A DNA stretch of 64,000 bases. Source: Leptospira stimsonii (GTDB taxonomy: Bacteria > Spirochaetota > Leptospiria > Leptospirales > Leptospiraceae). The notes beneath the pieces are model-generated. The model ran no database searches and was not told the DNA's origin. It saw nothing but the letters and a program-made list of their open reading frames with translations. Both the position numbers and the translations under genes were made by a program. This document shows positions 8,883 to 18,038 of the stretch, one piece after another (the first letter of the stretch is position 1; the number at the start of each line of letters is the position of its first letter). Location of the stretch: assembly GCF_003545885.1 (NCBI RefSeq), contig NZ_QHCT01000004.1, positions 1-64,000 of the forward strand, read 5' to 3'.

Positions 8883-9277
8883 ATTATTTTCTAGATACGA
8901 ATACTTGTATTTATTTCTTAAAAGGTAAAAGCGAAAATATTGAGAAGAATATTAGGAAGTTAAATCCAAATCGTATTAAAATACCTTCGATTGTAAAGGC
9001 AGAGTTACTTTTAGGTGCCTTGAAAAGCAACGGTAAAAAGAAGAATAGGGAAGTTGTTTTAAGTTTTCTCGATCCATTTGAAATTATCGGATTTAATGAT
9101 ATAGAATCCGAAATTTATGCTGAAGTTCGAAGTGATTTAGAAATTCAAGGAATCCCTATTGGTCCAAATGACTTAGTAATTGCATCCGTTGTTCTAAGCT
9201 CCAATGGAATTTTAGTTACCAATAATGAGAAAGAATTTAAAAGGATTCCAAAGCTAAAGTTAGAAAATTGGCTTTAG
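8879..9277 (+). CDS. vapC: VapC-type PIN-domain toxin (cassette 8)
   Basis: A 132-aa PIN-domain ribonuclease. The acidic metal-binding residues are in the expected places: D6 in FLDTNTCIYFLKG, E42 in KAELLLGALK, and D99 in GPNDLVIAS; the usual last acidic position is in the TNNEKEFKRI stretch, where N replaces D. VapC toxins cleave tRNA or rRNA. It starts with GTG overlapping the vapB stop by 4 bases. It is the second gene of cassette 8 (8531-9484). Confidence 0.88.
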   Translation: MNYFLDTNTCIYFLKGKSENIEKNIRKLNPNRIKIPSIVKAELLLGALKSNGKKKNREVVLSFLDPFEIIGFNDIESEIYAEVRSDLEIQGIPIGPNDLVIASVVLSSNGILVTNNEKEFKRIPKLKLENWL

Positions 9278-9300
9278 CTTTGATCTAAGGCGATTACTTC

Positions 9301-9490
9301 GCCTAACTTCGGCTTCTCACTGCGTTCGCGACTCACGGTTCCTGCTCGCGCTCACTCCGGGCTAAAGCCACATTCGCTTTGTAACTCGGTTCGCGAGCCG
9401 CGACTAAGGTCGCTCGAACCTCGTTCCAATTCTTTCGCGCGTTTAGCGCGCTCCAGAACCGCGAACGTCGAGAAGCCTCTTTCGTTAGGC
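9301..9490 (+). repeat. attC site 9
   Basis: R'' is GCCTAAC (9301-9307) and R' is GTTAGGC (9484-9490). The inner arms GGCTTCTC / GAGAAGCC pair and the apical stem GGTTCG / CGAACC is kept. Unlike sites 2 to 8, the R'' flank (TTCGCCTAA) does not match the start of its cassette (TTAGACGCAA at 8531), so the cassette or the site has been altered since integration. Confidence 0.86.
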
Positions 9491-9580
9491 GCCATGAAAT
9501 TAAAATCTTTTAATTCCAAAAAGAAAATGGCTAAAATATTCTGATTTACTACTGCTTCATCTAAAATAATTCTAATCTAA

Positions 9581-9877
9581 ATGCTTTTTGAATGGGATGA
9601 AAAGAAAAACGCTTCGAATCTTAAAAAGCATCAAATATCATTTAAACAAGCCTCTAAGGTCTTTTTAGATAAAGATGCAATCTACATTTCCGATGAAAAC
9701 CATTCAGAAAATGAGGAAAGGTGGCTTGTTCTTGGAAAAATTGAAAATTTTACTATAATCGTAGTTGTTTTTGTGGACAAAACGAATAATGAAGAAGAAA
9801 AGTTAAGAATAATTTCCGCCAGAAAAGCTGATAAATTGGAAGAAAAAGAATACCTCCAAAGAATAGGCAAAGATTAA
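9581..9877 (+). CDS. brnT: BrnT-type toxin (cassette 9)
   Basis: A 98-aa BrnT-family RelE-fold ribonuclease toxin. The diagnostic N-terminus FEWDEKKNASNLKKHQISF (residues 3-21) and the later RWLVLGKIE and RIISARKADKLEE segments match the family layout. BrnT cuts RNA and is neutralised by BrnA. It is preceded by about 90 AT-rich bases after attC9. The antitoxin gene starts 3 bases after the stop. The toxin-first order is normal for this family. Confidence 0.9.
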   Translation: MLFEWDEKKNASNLKKHQISFKQASKVFLDKDAIYISDENHSENEERWLVLGKIENFTIIVVVFVDKTNNEEEKLRIISARKADKLEEKEYLQRIGKD

Positions 9878-9880
9878 GAA

Positions 9881-10087
9881 ATGAAAAAACATTACGACTT
9901 CTCTAAAGGTAAAAAAGGCGTCTTCTTTATAGAAGACAAAAAAAATATTCATTTGCCGATATATCTTGATAATGATATCGAGGAATATTTTTCCAAAATT
10001 GCCTCTTCTAAAGGTAAAGACTTAAATTCTATCATTAACAAAGTTCTTAAAAAAGAAGTAGAACTTCAAAAAGAACTTTCTATTTAG
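9881..10087 (+). CDS. brnA: BrnA-type antitoxin (cassette 9)
   Basis: A 68-aa small antitoxin directly downstream of brnT. The N-terminal MKKHYDFSKGKKGVFF is a typical BrnA toxin-binding start (YDFSKGKRG), followed by a ribbon-helix-helix DNA-binding part with IHLPIYLDNDIEEYFSKIA. It should bind BrnT and autoregulate the pair. It ends about 15 bases before the R'' of attC10. Confidence 0.87.
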   Translation: MKKHYDFSKGKKGVFFIEDKKNIHLPIYLDNDIEEYFSKIASSKGKDLNSIINKVLKKEVELQKELSI

Positions 10088-10102
10088 TTGTTTAGCAACG
10101 GC

Positions 10103-10455
<353 letters not shown>

Positions 10456-10554
10456 GAAATGCCCTAAGTTTAGCTTGATATTGAAGAAGGAAACCAAAAG
10501 ACAATATGTCGGCTTATTTTCTAAATTTCGACCCAAAATCAGTCTATTTTAAAG

Positions 10555-10583
10555 TTGACATTGGTATGACCAAAGTTATACCA
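10555..10583 (+). promoter_or_regulatory. mazEF promoter and inverted-repeat operator
   Basis: TTGACA (10555-10560) with TATACC (10577-10582) as likely -10 at 16 bases. An inverted repeat TGGTAT (10562-10567) / ATACCA (10578-10583) spans the spacer and the -10, a suitable site for the antitoxin. It lies 6 bases before the mazE ATG. Confidence 0.65.
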
Positions 10584-10588
10584 AGAAT

Positions 10589-10823
10589 ATGAAAACGGCA
10601 ATTTCAATTCCTGATGAGCTATTTAAAACTGCTGAGAAAACAGCCAAAAAACTTGGAATTCCACGTAGCCAACTATTTGCAAAAGCATTAGAAGAATTTA
10701 TTCAATCTCATAGTAAGGAATCTGTAACTGAGAAATTGAATCAAATTTACAAGAACAAGTCCAAAGAAACTAAAAATAATATTACTGATTTATCCGTTGA
10801 ATCGCTTCGCAAGAGTTTAAAAA

Positions 10824-10837
<14 letters not shown>
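10589..10837 (+). CDS. mazE: MazE/ChpI-type antitoxin (cassette 10)
   Basis: An 82-aa ribbon-helix-helix antitoxin. MKTAISIPDELFKTAEKTAK is the DNA-binding ribbon and first helix, followed by IPRSQLFAKALEEFI; the C-terminal tail, residues 50-82, should bind the toxin. The type is that of ChpI of the Leptospira chpIK locus. The stop lies 14 bases inside the toxin gene, so the two are translationally coupled. Promoter and operator are immediately upstream within the same cassette (10450-11238). Confidence 0.87.
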
Positions 10838-11168
<331 letters not shown>

Positions 11169-11177
11169 GGGCACTTC

Positions 11178-11244
11178 GCCTAACTACGACTTCTCGCGGC
11201 CAGTCGCGCCGGGACGTTACGTCGAGATGTCTCTTTCGTTATGC
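11178..11244 (+). repeat. attC site 11, compact (67 bp)
   Basis: R'' is GCCTAAC (11178-11184) and R' is GTTATGC (11238-11244). The inner arms ACTTCTCG and CGAGATGT pair with one mismatch. The long central part present in the other sites is missing, leaving a 67-bp hairpin like the short attC sites of mobile integrons. It is the last site of the array. The DNA to its right is an IS256-type remnant, not another cassette. Confidence 0.82.
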
Positions 11245-11476
11245 GAAATTCCCGGGCAGTAATTCCAGACGTTTCTCAAGGCAATATGTTAAACAACCTC
11301 GAGGCCTTGCAGAGTTTATCTGCTTCCTCATCTAAGAGAGCGTTCAGGGTTTCTTCCACTGAACCTCTTACGAGTTCGCTCAAGTCTTTCCCCGAGCTGG
11401 GTATCATCCACTTGGATTACTTTCAAGTGCGCGTTTTCTTCTCCCTTATTTTGGGTTTTTTTTTGAATTGGCTCAT
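11245..11476 (-). pseudogene. IS256-family transposase N-terminal remnant
   Basis: On the minus strand an ATG at 11474-11476 opens MSQFKKKTQNKGEENAHLKV and VIQVDDTQLG, then needs a one-base shift near the GGGG run to continue as KDLSELVRGSVEETLNALLD and EEADKLCKASR, after which a stop (FNILP*) ends it. That conserved SELV..SVEE.LNALLD.EAD.LC.A.R block is the N-terminal region of IS256-family (Mutator) transposases. The catalytic DDE part is absent. The fragment ends at or near the last attC, so an insertion or deletion shaped the array's right end. Confidence 0.72.
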
Positions 11477-11549
11477 CGCAAACTCAATCGGCAAAGAGAG
11501 CCTTCTCTTTAATTTGTAAATGTGCGAAATATTTAGGAGGTTATCGACT

Positions 11550-12182
11550 CTATTTAATGCTCTTAGAAATAACTACGATATGATTATCTAGGCTATTATC
11601 ATTATTTTTATAATCAATTTGGAAAATCTTTTCTATTTTAAAATTGTTGGCGAAGTGTAAATTAGAAATCGTCTCTAAATCATGATAATAAAAGTAAAGA
11701 ATTCTGTTATCCTTTCCTTTCTTTATGCCAGAATGATTTGGATCGCCTTCTACGAAGCTTAAATATAGAAGTCCATTTGTTTCTAAAGATTCGTTTAATT
11801 TCGGTATAAGAGTTTTTATTTCTAATATTGATAGATAAGGTAAACAAAAACCGCAAATAATTCCACTAAATTTATTGTGTTGAGATTCATATTTTCTAAT
11901 ATCTCCTACTGAAAAAGTACAGGAAGGATTATTTTTCTTCGCCAAATTGATCATATTATAGGCTATATCTATTCCCTCAAGAATCAAATCATTCCGTTTT
12001 TCGACAATATATTTTGCGATATTTCCGGGACCGCATCCTAATTCTAAAACGCGAGAATTTTCAGGCAATTCTTTACAAAAAAAATCATACGTTTCGTTAT
12101 AAAGAGGAAAATCCATAAATTTCTCTTCATACAAATCTGCAATCTCGTTCCAGGTGTTGAAAGTTTCCACAAATTCATCCAT
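11550..12182 (-). CDS. Class I SAM-dependent methyltransferase
   Basis: A 210-aa protein with a Rossmann methyltransferase core: motif I VLELGCGPGNIAKYI at about residue 40, the acidic end of strand 2 in LEGIDIAYNMINLAKKN, and SVGDIRKY near motif II/III. It belongs to the broad Methyltransf_11/25 type; the substrate cannot be told. The gene is AT-rich like the cassette genes. It lies alone on the minus strand between the IS256 remnant and the Imm11-like gene and may be part of the accessory region. Confidence 0.82.
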   Translation of the reverse strand: MDEFVETFNTWNEIADLYEEKFMDFPLYNETYDFFCKELPENSRVLELGCGPGNIAKYIVEKRNDLILEGIDIAYNMINLAKKNNPSCTFSVGDIRKYESQHNKFSGIICGFCLPYLSILEIKTLIPKLNESLETNGLLYLSFVEGDPNHSGIKKGKDNRILYFYYHDLETISNLHFANNFKIEKIFQIDYKNNDNSLDNHIVVISKSIK

Positions 12183-12328
12183 TGTTATATAAGCCTAATT
12201 AATTTAATTTTACTTAAATAAATTTGAAATTTTTGTTTCTAAGTTTAATCTGAAAGACGTTACGACTTCGTATTCCGCGCGTCTCCATGTACTTACTATT
12301 CTTCAAAAAAGAGTCAAGAAATTTCTAG

Positions 12329-12877
12329 TTAACTTCTATTTAGCACCAAACACTCTTCAAAATCTAACCCCTTTAAATCTGCCGCAACTACGGCCTCTCG
12401 CACTGCCTGGCTCACGAAGGTCGGGCTTGCTCGATGAGGGAGACGAAAAATATCCACCGTCTGCAAACGTTCTTCAATCAACACAACATCGGCTAAATGC
12501 ATGATTCTATTCGTCCCGGGAAAATATGTTACCGAGGAAAGATCGTAATTTAGCGCATCCACAAGACGGGAATTAAATATGTACAACGGAGTACCGTCGT
12601 CACATACAAGTGACAGCAACTCTCCATCCTTAAGAAGAAATGTTGAAAGTGCCCGAATTGCTGAGTCACGTAGAATAAGTGCGTGGCCCCCAAGCCAGGG
12701 AAAGTCCGATATGCGTGCCGGCTTATTTTCGTCCGCTTTTACTCTTCGCACCTCAATAGGCTTCCACTCTCCGGCAAAAGGTTCTCCTCTCAACTCATGA
12801 AAATATTCGTAGTCATCCGGGTTCACTGCATTGACCCACTCGAAACCGTTCTTCGGCCATAGTCTATAAAAATTCAT
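12329..12877 (-). CDS. Imm11-like (DUF1629) immunity protein
   Basis: A 182-aa soluble protein from the ATG at 12877, chosen because TAAGGGA lies 9 bases upstream; the frame extends to a TTG at 12907 with no such site. The layout resembles Imm11/DUF1629: an N-terminal FYRLWPKNGFEWVN, a central FPWLGGHALILRDSAIRAL, and a C-terminal VDIFRLPHRASPTFVSQAVR then GLDFEECLVL. These proteins are usually encoded beside polymorphic toxins as immunity factors. No toxin gene is visible nearby, so it would be an orphan. The assignment is by overall pattern and is moderate. Confidence 0.5.
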   Translation of the reverse strand: MNFYRLWPKNGFEWVNAVNPDDYEYFHELRGEPFAGEWKPIEVRRVKADENKPARISDFPWLGGHALILRDSAIRALSTFLLKDGELLSLVCDDGTPLYIFNSRLVDALNYDLSSVTYFPGTNRIMHLADVVLIEERLQTVDIFRLPHRASPTFVSQAVREAVVAADLKGLDFEECLVLNRS

Positions 12878-13259
12878 TCGAAGGTCCCTTACAAAATAAG
12901 AGTTCAAATTCCGGCGAACCGCTCAGCTTCCATTTTCGAAACAAAGATCGCTTTCGCGTCATTCTCCTTCTTATTAAAATAGATGAGAAATACACTTACC
13001 ACTCAGAAAGTCATCGCCATTTCTTTCAAGTCGATACTGACTTTATTAAACGGAAAGCCTGTTCTTTAAATGGAAAAATGAATAGTCATCAACACCGAAA
13101 TTTCAATTGCTAAGTTAAGAATCATTCTGGATTCAACTGAACAATTGACGTCCTCAATTAACACCAATGGCGAACAAAATTTACAGGCTACGCTCACATC
13201 GTTTGCGCTTAGTTCGGCCAAACTGTGAAGGAAAAGACATTACAGACAATGAGCTAAAT

Positions 13260-13283
13260 GGCGTTTAACAAAAGTTATACGCC
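13260..13283. repeat. Short inverted repeat resembling attC ends
   Basis: GGCGTTTAAC, AAAA, GTTATACGCC: two 10-mers complementary except at one position, with the right-hand one matching R' form and the left one matching the GGCGTATAAC flank of attC10. It could be a collapsed attC or a chance hairpin. Confidence 0.4.
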
Positions 13284-13533
13284 TCATTGCTCTCAATCAG
13301 AGAATCCATTTCACATTTCCGAAATTGGAATTTGGGAATTAGTTTGGGTAAGGAGGAGTGACTCTTGCTTTCTCCGAAACGAAAGGCGCAATTCGCCAGT
13401 GTGTAATTTGTTTTTAGTAAGAGAGGCGCTGAAGAATCGAATCTTAGATACTCAAAGTAAAATGAATTTAGTATAAAAAGAATGCGGATGAAGTGAATCG
13501 ATCCGTCCGGCAAAAGAAAATGGAAAACCGTTT

Positions 13534-13779
13534 GTGGACATTTTCCCGAAAGGTCCTGCGGGAGTACCTTGTTCTTTTTACCTTCAATGGCGGTTCGAAA
13601 TCAACGCTGAAAGAGGATTTGATAAATTTATAAATTCTTTCGGCAAGGATTTAATTGAAAAGGAATCAATAAAACTTTATGGAGCCTCCATCGATGTTAG
13701 AACGAAAAAGATAAATCCGGATGAAAGCCAATTTATAAATCTGATCTTTTTAAGTCCGAGTCTGATGAGTTTAAGGTAA
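13534..13779 (+). pseudogene. Possible gene fragment, family unknown
   Basis: A frame of about 80 codons that extends upstream without a start codon (preceding in-frame residues read AKENGKPF) and reads VDIFPKGPAGVPCSFYLQW, then RFEINAERGFDKFINSFGKD to a stop. The amino-acid composition looks protein-like, but no ribosome site or good start exists and I recognise no family. Most likely the 3' remnant of a lost gene. Confidence 0.3.
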
Positions 13780-14222
13780 AGTAAGAGAGAAAAGTCATAG
13801 TCTCTACGGACGGCGTAGGTTTTTTGTCATTGCACCGGCGAAGTAAATTCTCAAATAAATTATTTCTAATTTATAATTCCTAGAGTAATTCGAAATAAGA
13901 AATTTCTAATAGGAGAAATCCTTTCTTAAGATACAGACATATATTAGTAAGACAATTAAGAGCATGATTCGCAAAAATCTTCGATATCAAAGTCCAAACA
14001 AAATGAATTTAAACGATGAATCATTCCTAAATTAGTAACATTTCGATGGACCGCTGATAGATCTATCGCATAGTATGCAGAATTTCCGTCTGTTAAGGCA
14101 AGCAGGCTACAAAGTCGAAAAGGATTTTGCTTTCTTTAATCTTCAGCACCGGACGAACAATTCTATATCGGAAGGAAGGACATATTTTCCTCCAGATATA
14201 GAATCTTCGATTTCAAAAAGAA

Positions 14223-14633
14223 TTATTTACAAAAAGCCGGAGGATTATAGGCCGGATTTCTTACTCTTGAATAGCAACTTGTATTCTCTTGAGTAGTTAC
14301 TCCGAGGAGATTCCATTGTGTAACAGGATACTGAGCAGTTGAAGGAGGGCCTTGTTGCCAATCGAAACGGTAATTTCCTTCTGGTTGCCCTTTGATGATA
14401 ATTCCTTTAGTAACGGTTCCTGATGCTTTATAACAAGCAATAATGTTCCTGTTATTGCTTATAACCAACCAAGCAATCGGATTTGGAGTCGGATCTTGTT
14501 GGCATCCGCTATCTAATACCCAAATTCCCTCTAAAATCGTCTTAGAGTCCTCGATTGTTGTTTTCCCTTCTTCTTTGCAATTGAACGCATAGGTCGCAAT
14601 CAAAAGGGTAAAAATAAAAGTAATTTTTTTCAC
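14223..14633 (-). CDS. Putative lipoprotein, unknown function
   Basis: A 136-aa protein. The start is the GTG at 14633, because AGGAAGGAG lies 6 bases upstream; a longer frame to 14669 has nothing similar. The N-terminus VKKITFIFTLLIATYAFNC is a short signal peptide ending at a cysteine in a loose, spirochaete-type lipobox (AFNC). The mature part has no recognised domain but contains WVLDSGCQQDPTPNP and several cysteines. It probably sits in the inner or outer membrane. It stands alone on the minus strand. Confidence 0.65.
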   Translation of the reverse strand: MKKITFIFTLLIATYAFNCKEEGKTTIEDSKTILEGIWVLDSGCQQDPTPNPIAWLVISNNRNIIACYKASGTVTKGIIIKGQPEGNYRFDWQQGPPSTAQYPVTQWNLLGVTTQENTSCYSRVRNPAYNPPAFCK

Positions 14634-14958
14634 TCTATTCTCCTTCCTGGGAAATAACAAGATTCCCATGTTTTATGGATCATAAAGAAATAGAATATTA
14701 GAATATAGTCAATTAATATTATTTAAATATTTATTCTTTTATATTCTATTAGTCCATTATCTACCAGAATATTTCGTTCCAGTAGATATCGTGTTTCCCG
14801 TTATCAGCTGGAGCGAAACGAGGAGAATGATTGTTCCACTGAAGAGAGACTTTCTCTAACATAGGCATCGTGCGTCTGTGATTAGAGATTTGAATCGGTT
14901 CATCTTATGTTCGGGTGGAATGAGAAGGGTCTTCTTCCTAACTCCGAATTACTCGTGT

Positions 14959-15441
14959 TTAAGCGAGTTTTTTCAAATACTTAGCGAGATTCTCCATGTG
15001 TTGCTTCCCTCCTTCAATCGCACCGTATTTTCGGTTCACTCTTTCAAGCTCTTCTTTGCTTGGGAAGATTTGTTCCATTGTTAAGTTGGATCCTTCTCCG
15101 GCTTCTTCAAAGACGATCTTTGATTCGAAGTCAACGTCCTTCGTTCCTTCACCGTCGCCGAGATGTTTATAAATAATAGAGTGCGGCTTCTTAATTTCCG
15201 TGAATTGTATTTTGTTTTTATAATCGTGCCCGTCCGGACCATGCATGACGAAGTCCCAGATTCCACCGTTGGAAAAATCTAAACTTTTTGTCGTTAACGT
15301 GAAACCGTCAGGACCCCACCACTCGGAAAGATGTTCCTGGGACGACCAGGCCTCGAAGAGCAAGTCGACGGACACGTCAAAGTATCTCTTGTAAATGACT
15401 TTGTTGCCTTCTATGATTGTTTCTACTTTATTTTTTTCCAC
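14959..15441 (-). CDS. AHSA1/SRPBCC domain protein
   Basis: A 160-aa protein of the SRPBCC (START-like) fold, AHSA1 type: [20 protein letters not shown] then [19 protein letters not shown] with the family's WWGP signature near residue 42, and [13 protein letters not shown]. It ends with the usual terminal helix [13 protein letters not shown]. Such proteins bind hydrophobic ligands; the ligand is unknown. The start lies 14 bp inside the upstream ArsR gene, so the two form an operon. Confidence 0.85.
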   Translation of the reverse strand: MEKNKVETIIEGNKVIYKRYFDVSVDLLFEAWSSQEHLSEWWGPDGFTLTTKSLDFSNGGIWDFVMHGPDGHDYKNKIQFTEIKKPHSIIYKHLGDGEGTKDVDFESKIVFEEAGEGSNLTMEQIFPSKEELERVNRKYGAIEGGKQHMENLAKYLKKLA

Positions 15442-15757
15442 GGGACCTCTCCTTCTTCATTTTTAAAAGATACTTTTCCAGCTTATCCAAGCGTTGATTC
15501 CATAGATCTCTAATTTCCTTTAACCAATCTTCCATTTCATTCATTCCTGAATCGTTAAGGCTATAGATTCTCTTTTGTGCGTCCTTCCTCATTTGAAGAA
15601 CTTGAGCTTCTTTCAAGATCTTCAAATGTTGTGAAATCGCGGGGGCGCTCATCTTAAATCTTCGGCTTATCTCCGTCGAACTAAGATTTCCATTCTTCGC
15701 TACCAATCTCACTATTTCCCTTCTTGTGTCGTCCGCCAGCGCTCCAAAAGCATTCAT
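15428..15757 (-). CDS. ArsR-family transcriptional regulator
   Basis: A 109-aa winged-helix regulator: [20 protein letters not shown] starts the fold, and [20 protein letters not shown] with [20 protein letters not shown] form the recognition helix and wing. No metal-binding CxC motif is present, as is usual for ArsR proteins paired with AHSA1 proteins. It overlaps the SRPBCC gene and probably represses the pair by binding the palindrome at 15778-15789. Confidence 0.88.
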   Translation of the reverse strand: MNAFGALADDTRREIVRLVAKNGNLSSTEISRRFKMSAPAISQHLKILKEAQVLQMRKDAQKRIYSLNDSGMNEMEDWLKEIRDLWNQRLDKLEKYLLKMKKERSRGKK

Positions 15758-15777
15758 GTTATTATATTTAATCTAAT

Positions 15778-15789
15778 ACTTAATTAAGT
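15778..15789. promoter_or_regulatory. Candidate ArsR operator
   Basis: A perfect 12-bp palindrome ACTTAATTAAGT lies about 20 bases before the ArsR start, and its half AATACTTAA recurs directly about 15 bases further upstream. It is the only palindrome of this kind in the 372-base gap 15758-16129, which otherwise shows no gene. Confidence 0.45.
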
Positions 15790-16129
15790 CAATACTTAAA
15801 TAAACGCGTTTTGAAAAAATTCCATTGTGGAATTAAGAAAAAAACCGGGAGGAAAATCACAATTCGAGGATTTAGATTCTTTTTCATCGAAGGAGATTTC
15901 CGTTCGTTTTTCGGCTTCTCCGATTCAATAAGCTCAGAGTCGTATCTCAAAGGGCCTTGATTTTTAGAATGACTTTCCTTTGTGAGAACAGAATTCAGGA
16001 TCAATAGTAAGATTCAAAACTTCGGGTCAAACTTCGATAGCGGCTCTCAAAAAGGATTTGCACTTTCAAATTAAGAAACAGAATTAACAATTAACTTAGG
16101 ATGACTTTTAAAAAACAAAGGAAGAAGTT

Positions 16130-16984
16130 ATGGGAAGGAACGAGATAGCTCCGGAGCACACTGCAGTTCGAGTCGCTTTATGGCGTGCACTTCATGTTCA
16201 AGTTGATTCGAATCCACACGTATTAGAGGATGAACTAGGCCTAAAACTCGTTGGTGATCAGAATTGGCGCGATCGCCCGGATATGAATCCCGAAGGAACA
16301 AGACGGATTCGTTCTTCGATTGTTGCGCGTGCGAGGTTCGTGGAAGACTTAGTGGAAGAGCAGGTAAAATTAGGAACTACTCAATACGTGATCCTCGGAG
16401 CCGGTCTTGATACGTTTGCACAACGTCGCCCGGAAATCGCTTCACGTCTTACCGTCTTCGAAGTCGATCAACCCGGTCCGCAGAAATGGAAAGAACAACG
16501 TCTTAACGAACTCGGATTCGAGAAGATTCCGGATTATCTAAAATTCGTTCCCGTTGATTTTGAAGGCGGTCAATCTTGGTGGGACAAACTCGTTGAATCC
16601 GGATTTGATCCGAACAAACCCTCGATCGTCGCCTCGACTGGCGTATCAATGTATTTGACCAGAGAAGCCAATCTTTCCACTCTGCGACAAATGGCAAACT
16701 TGTCGCCAGGATCTTGTTTCGCTACGACCTATATGCTTCCCATCGAGCTTCTCGAACCGCAAGATAAACCGACATTAGAATTTACGATTCAAAAAACACG
16801 CGAGGCGGGGACCCCGTTTATCAGTTTTTTCACGCCTACGGAAATTTTAGAATTAGCAGAGGAGGCAGGTTTTCGTAAGGCTCATTATGTTTCAATCGAA
16901 GAGATTCGAGAACGCTATTTTTTAAACCGAAGTGACGGATTGATTCCAGGGAGCGGAGAATGTTTCTTAGTCGCCATGACATAA
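16130..16984 (+). CDS. SAM-dependent methyltransferase, LCM/TIGR00027 type
   Basis: A 284-aa protein of the leucine-carboxyl-methyltransferase-like family (PF04072, TIGR00027). Residues 60-90 hold SIVARARFVEDLVEEQVKLG, followed by the SAM-binding YVILGAGLDTFAQRRPE, then TVFEVDQPGPQKWKEQRL, the family's D-P-x-x-Q-x-K motif. STGVSMYLTREANLSTLRQM is also characteristic. Family members methylate small carboxylates or polyketide-like substrates. GAAGAAGTT precedes the ATG. Confidence 0.88.
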   Translation: MGRNEIAPEHTAVRVALWRALHVQVDSNPHVLEDELGLKLVGDQNWRDRPDMNPEGTRRIRSSIVARARFVEDLVEEQVKLGTTQYVILGAGLDTFAQRRPEIASRLTVFEVDQPGPQKWKEQRLNELGFEKIPDYLKFVPVDFEGGQSWWDKLVESGFDPNKPSIVASTGVSMYLTREANLSTLRQMANLSPGSCFATTYMLPIELLEPQDKPTLEFTIQKTREAGTPFISFFTPTEILELAEEAGFRKAHYVSIEEIRERYFLNRSDGLIPGSGECFLVAMT

Positions 16985-17181
16985 GAATCTTCGAGGTCCA
17001 AGATACTCAAATGACTCTTTCTAATAGCCAGATAGACTATCGGCAAAGGGCTACGTTCCACTTGTCGCAGACCGTTTTCGATTCTTCCTCAAAATCCGGA
17101 AGAAGAAAATGTTTCTTATCCGTTTCTCTCAAAGGTTACGGATTTCAAATCAAATCATAAAAACAGGAAACGGTTCCATTC

Positions 17182-17769
17182 ATGAGCAGAACGAATCCTA
17201 AAGTTGATCAATACTTCAAGAAGACGAAAACATGGAAAAACGAATTGGAGAAGTTAAGAAAGATCGTTCTCGATACCAAGTTGACTGAAGGATTGAAATG
17301 GGGCGCCCCTTGTTATACATTCCAAGATAATAATATAGTCTTGATACACGTTTTCAAGGAATATTGTGCGCTTCTTTTTTTCAAAGGAGCCTTGTTAAAA
17401 GATCCGAACAAAATTCTTATCCAGCAAACGAAGAATACACAGGCGGCCCGCCAGATTCGCTTTACCGATGTTCAGGAAATCGTTAAAGCGAAATCGATTT
17501 TGAAAGCCTATATCAAAGAAGCGATCGAAATCGAGAAGGCGGGATTAAAAGTAACGTTTAAGAAAACCAAAGAATTCGAATTCCCGGAAGAATTTCTTCG
17601 CCAATTGGACCATGTTCCTAACCTAAAATCCGCTTTCGATTCTCTGACGCCGGGACGACAAAGGGCCTATCTTCTTCATTTTTCCTCCCCAAAACAATCT
17701 AAAACTCGTGAATCGAGAGTGGAAAAATGTATAAAACGAATTCTGGATGGGAAAGGGCTCGATGATTGA
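17182..17769 (+). CDS. YdeI/DUF1801 family protein
   Basis: A 195-aa two-part protein. Residues 1-115 are a DUF1801 domain (WKNELEKLRKIVLDTKLTEG, LKWGAPCYTF) and residues 130-195 the YdeI/OmpD-associated tail (FPEEFLRQLDHVPNLKSAFD, LTPGRQRAYLLHF). Similar proteins are linked to resistance against antimicrobial peptides or bacteriocins. Length and motifs look complete. It probably has its own promoter; the upstream methyltransferase ends about 200 bases earlier. Confidence 0.82.
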   Translation: MSRTNPKVDQYFKKTKTWKNELEKLRKIVLDTKLTEGLKWGAPCYTFQDNNIVLIHVFKEYCALLFFKGALLKDPNKILIQQTKNTQAARQIRFTDVQEIVKAKSILKAYIKEAIEIEKAGLKVTFKKTKEFEFPEEFLRQLDHVPNLKSAFDSLTPGRQRAYLLHFSSPKQSKTRESRVEKCIKRILDGKGLDD

Positions 17770-18038
17770 GCTATCAGCTAACGTTCATTCGAAGAATGAT
17801 TTCTTATTTTTGATTCCGCTTTTGGGAGTTCCGTTTGAAAGAAACTTTGAGGCAAAACCGAAAGTAGAATTCAATTTATTTTGACAATTTACATAGAAAA
17901 CTCTCTATTCAATCCAAGAATCAGTAACCAATTTAAGGGAAATTTGTAACTCTTCACCATTCGAATTACATCCGAATTGGATCGCTTTTAGAAAAGATTT
18001 CAAATCAATGGTTAGAAAACGAATACAAGGAATAACCA

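Larger units (their letters stand above)
12878..14222. other. Degraded intergenic region, no secure gene
   Basis: About 1.3 kb between two minus-strand genes. Only short overlapping frames occur on both strands. The most protein-like is a plus-strand frame around 13534-13779 (see separate entry). An inverted repeat at 13260-13283 resembles joined attC core sites. The rest looks like decayed accessory DNA. Confidence 0.5.

Noticed and set aside
11241..11519. Plus-strand 92-codon frame after attC11
   Set aside because: It is antisense to the IS256 transposase remnant, whose conserved residues are on the minus strand.
14075..14296. Plus-strand 73-codon frame
   Set aside because: It overlaps the better-supported minus-strand lipoprotein gene, which has a strong ribosome site and signal peptide, and has no ribosome site of its own.
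15789..16004. Minus-strand 71-codon frame upstream of the ArsR gene
   Set aside because: There is no ribosome site and the composition is unlike a protein. It would lie over the presumed ArsR promoter.
16960..17160. Plus-strand frame of 66 codons after the LCM-type methyltransferase
   Set aside because: It overlaps the methyltransferase end, has no ribosome site and no recognisable domain.
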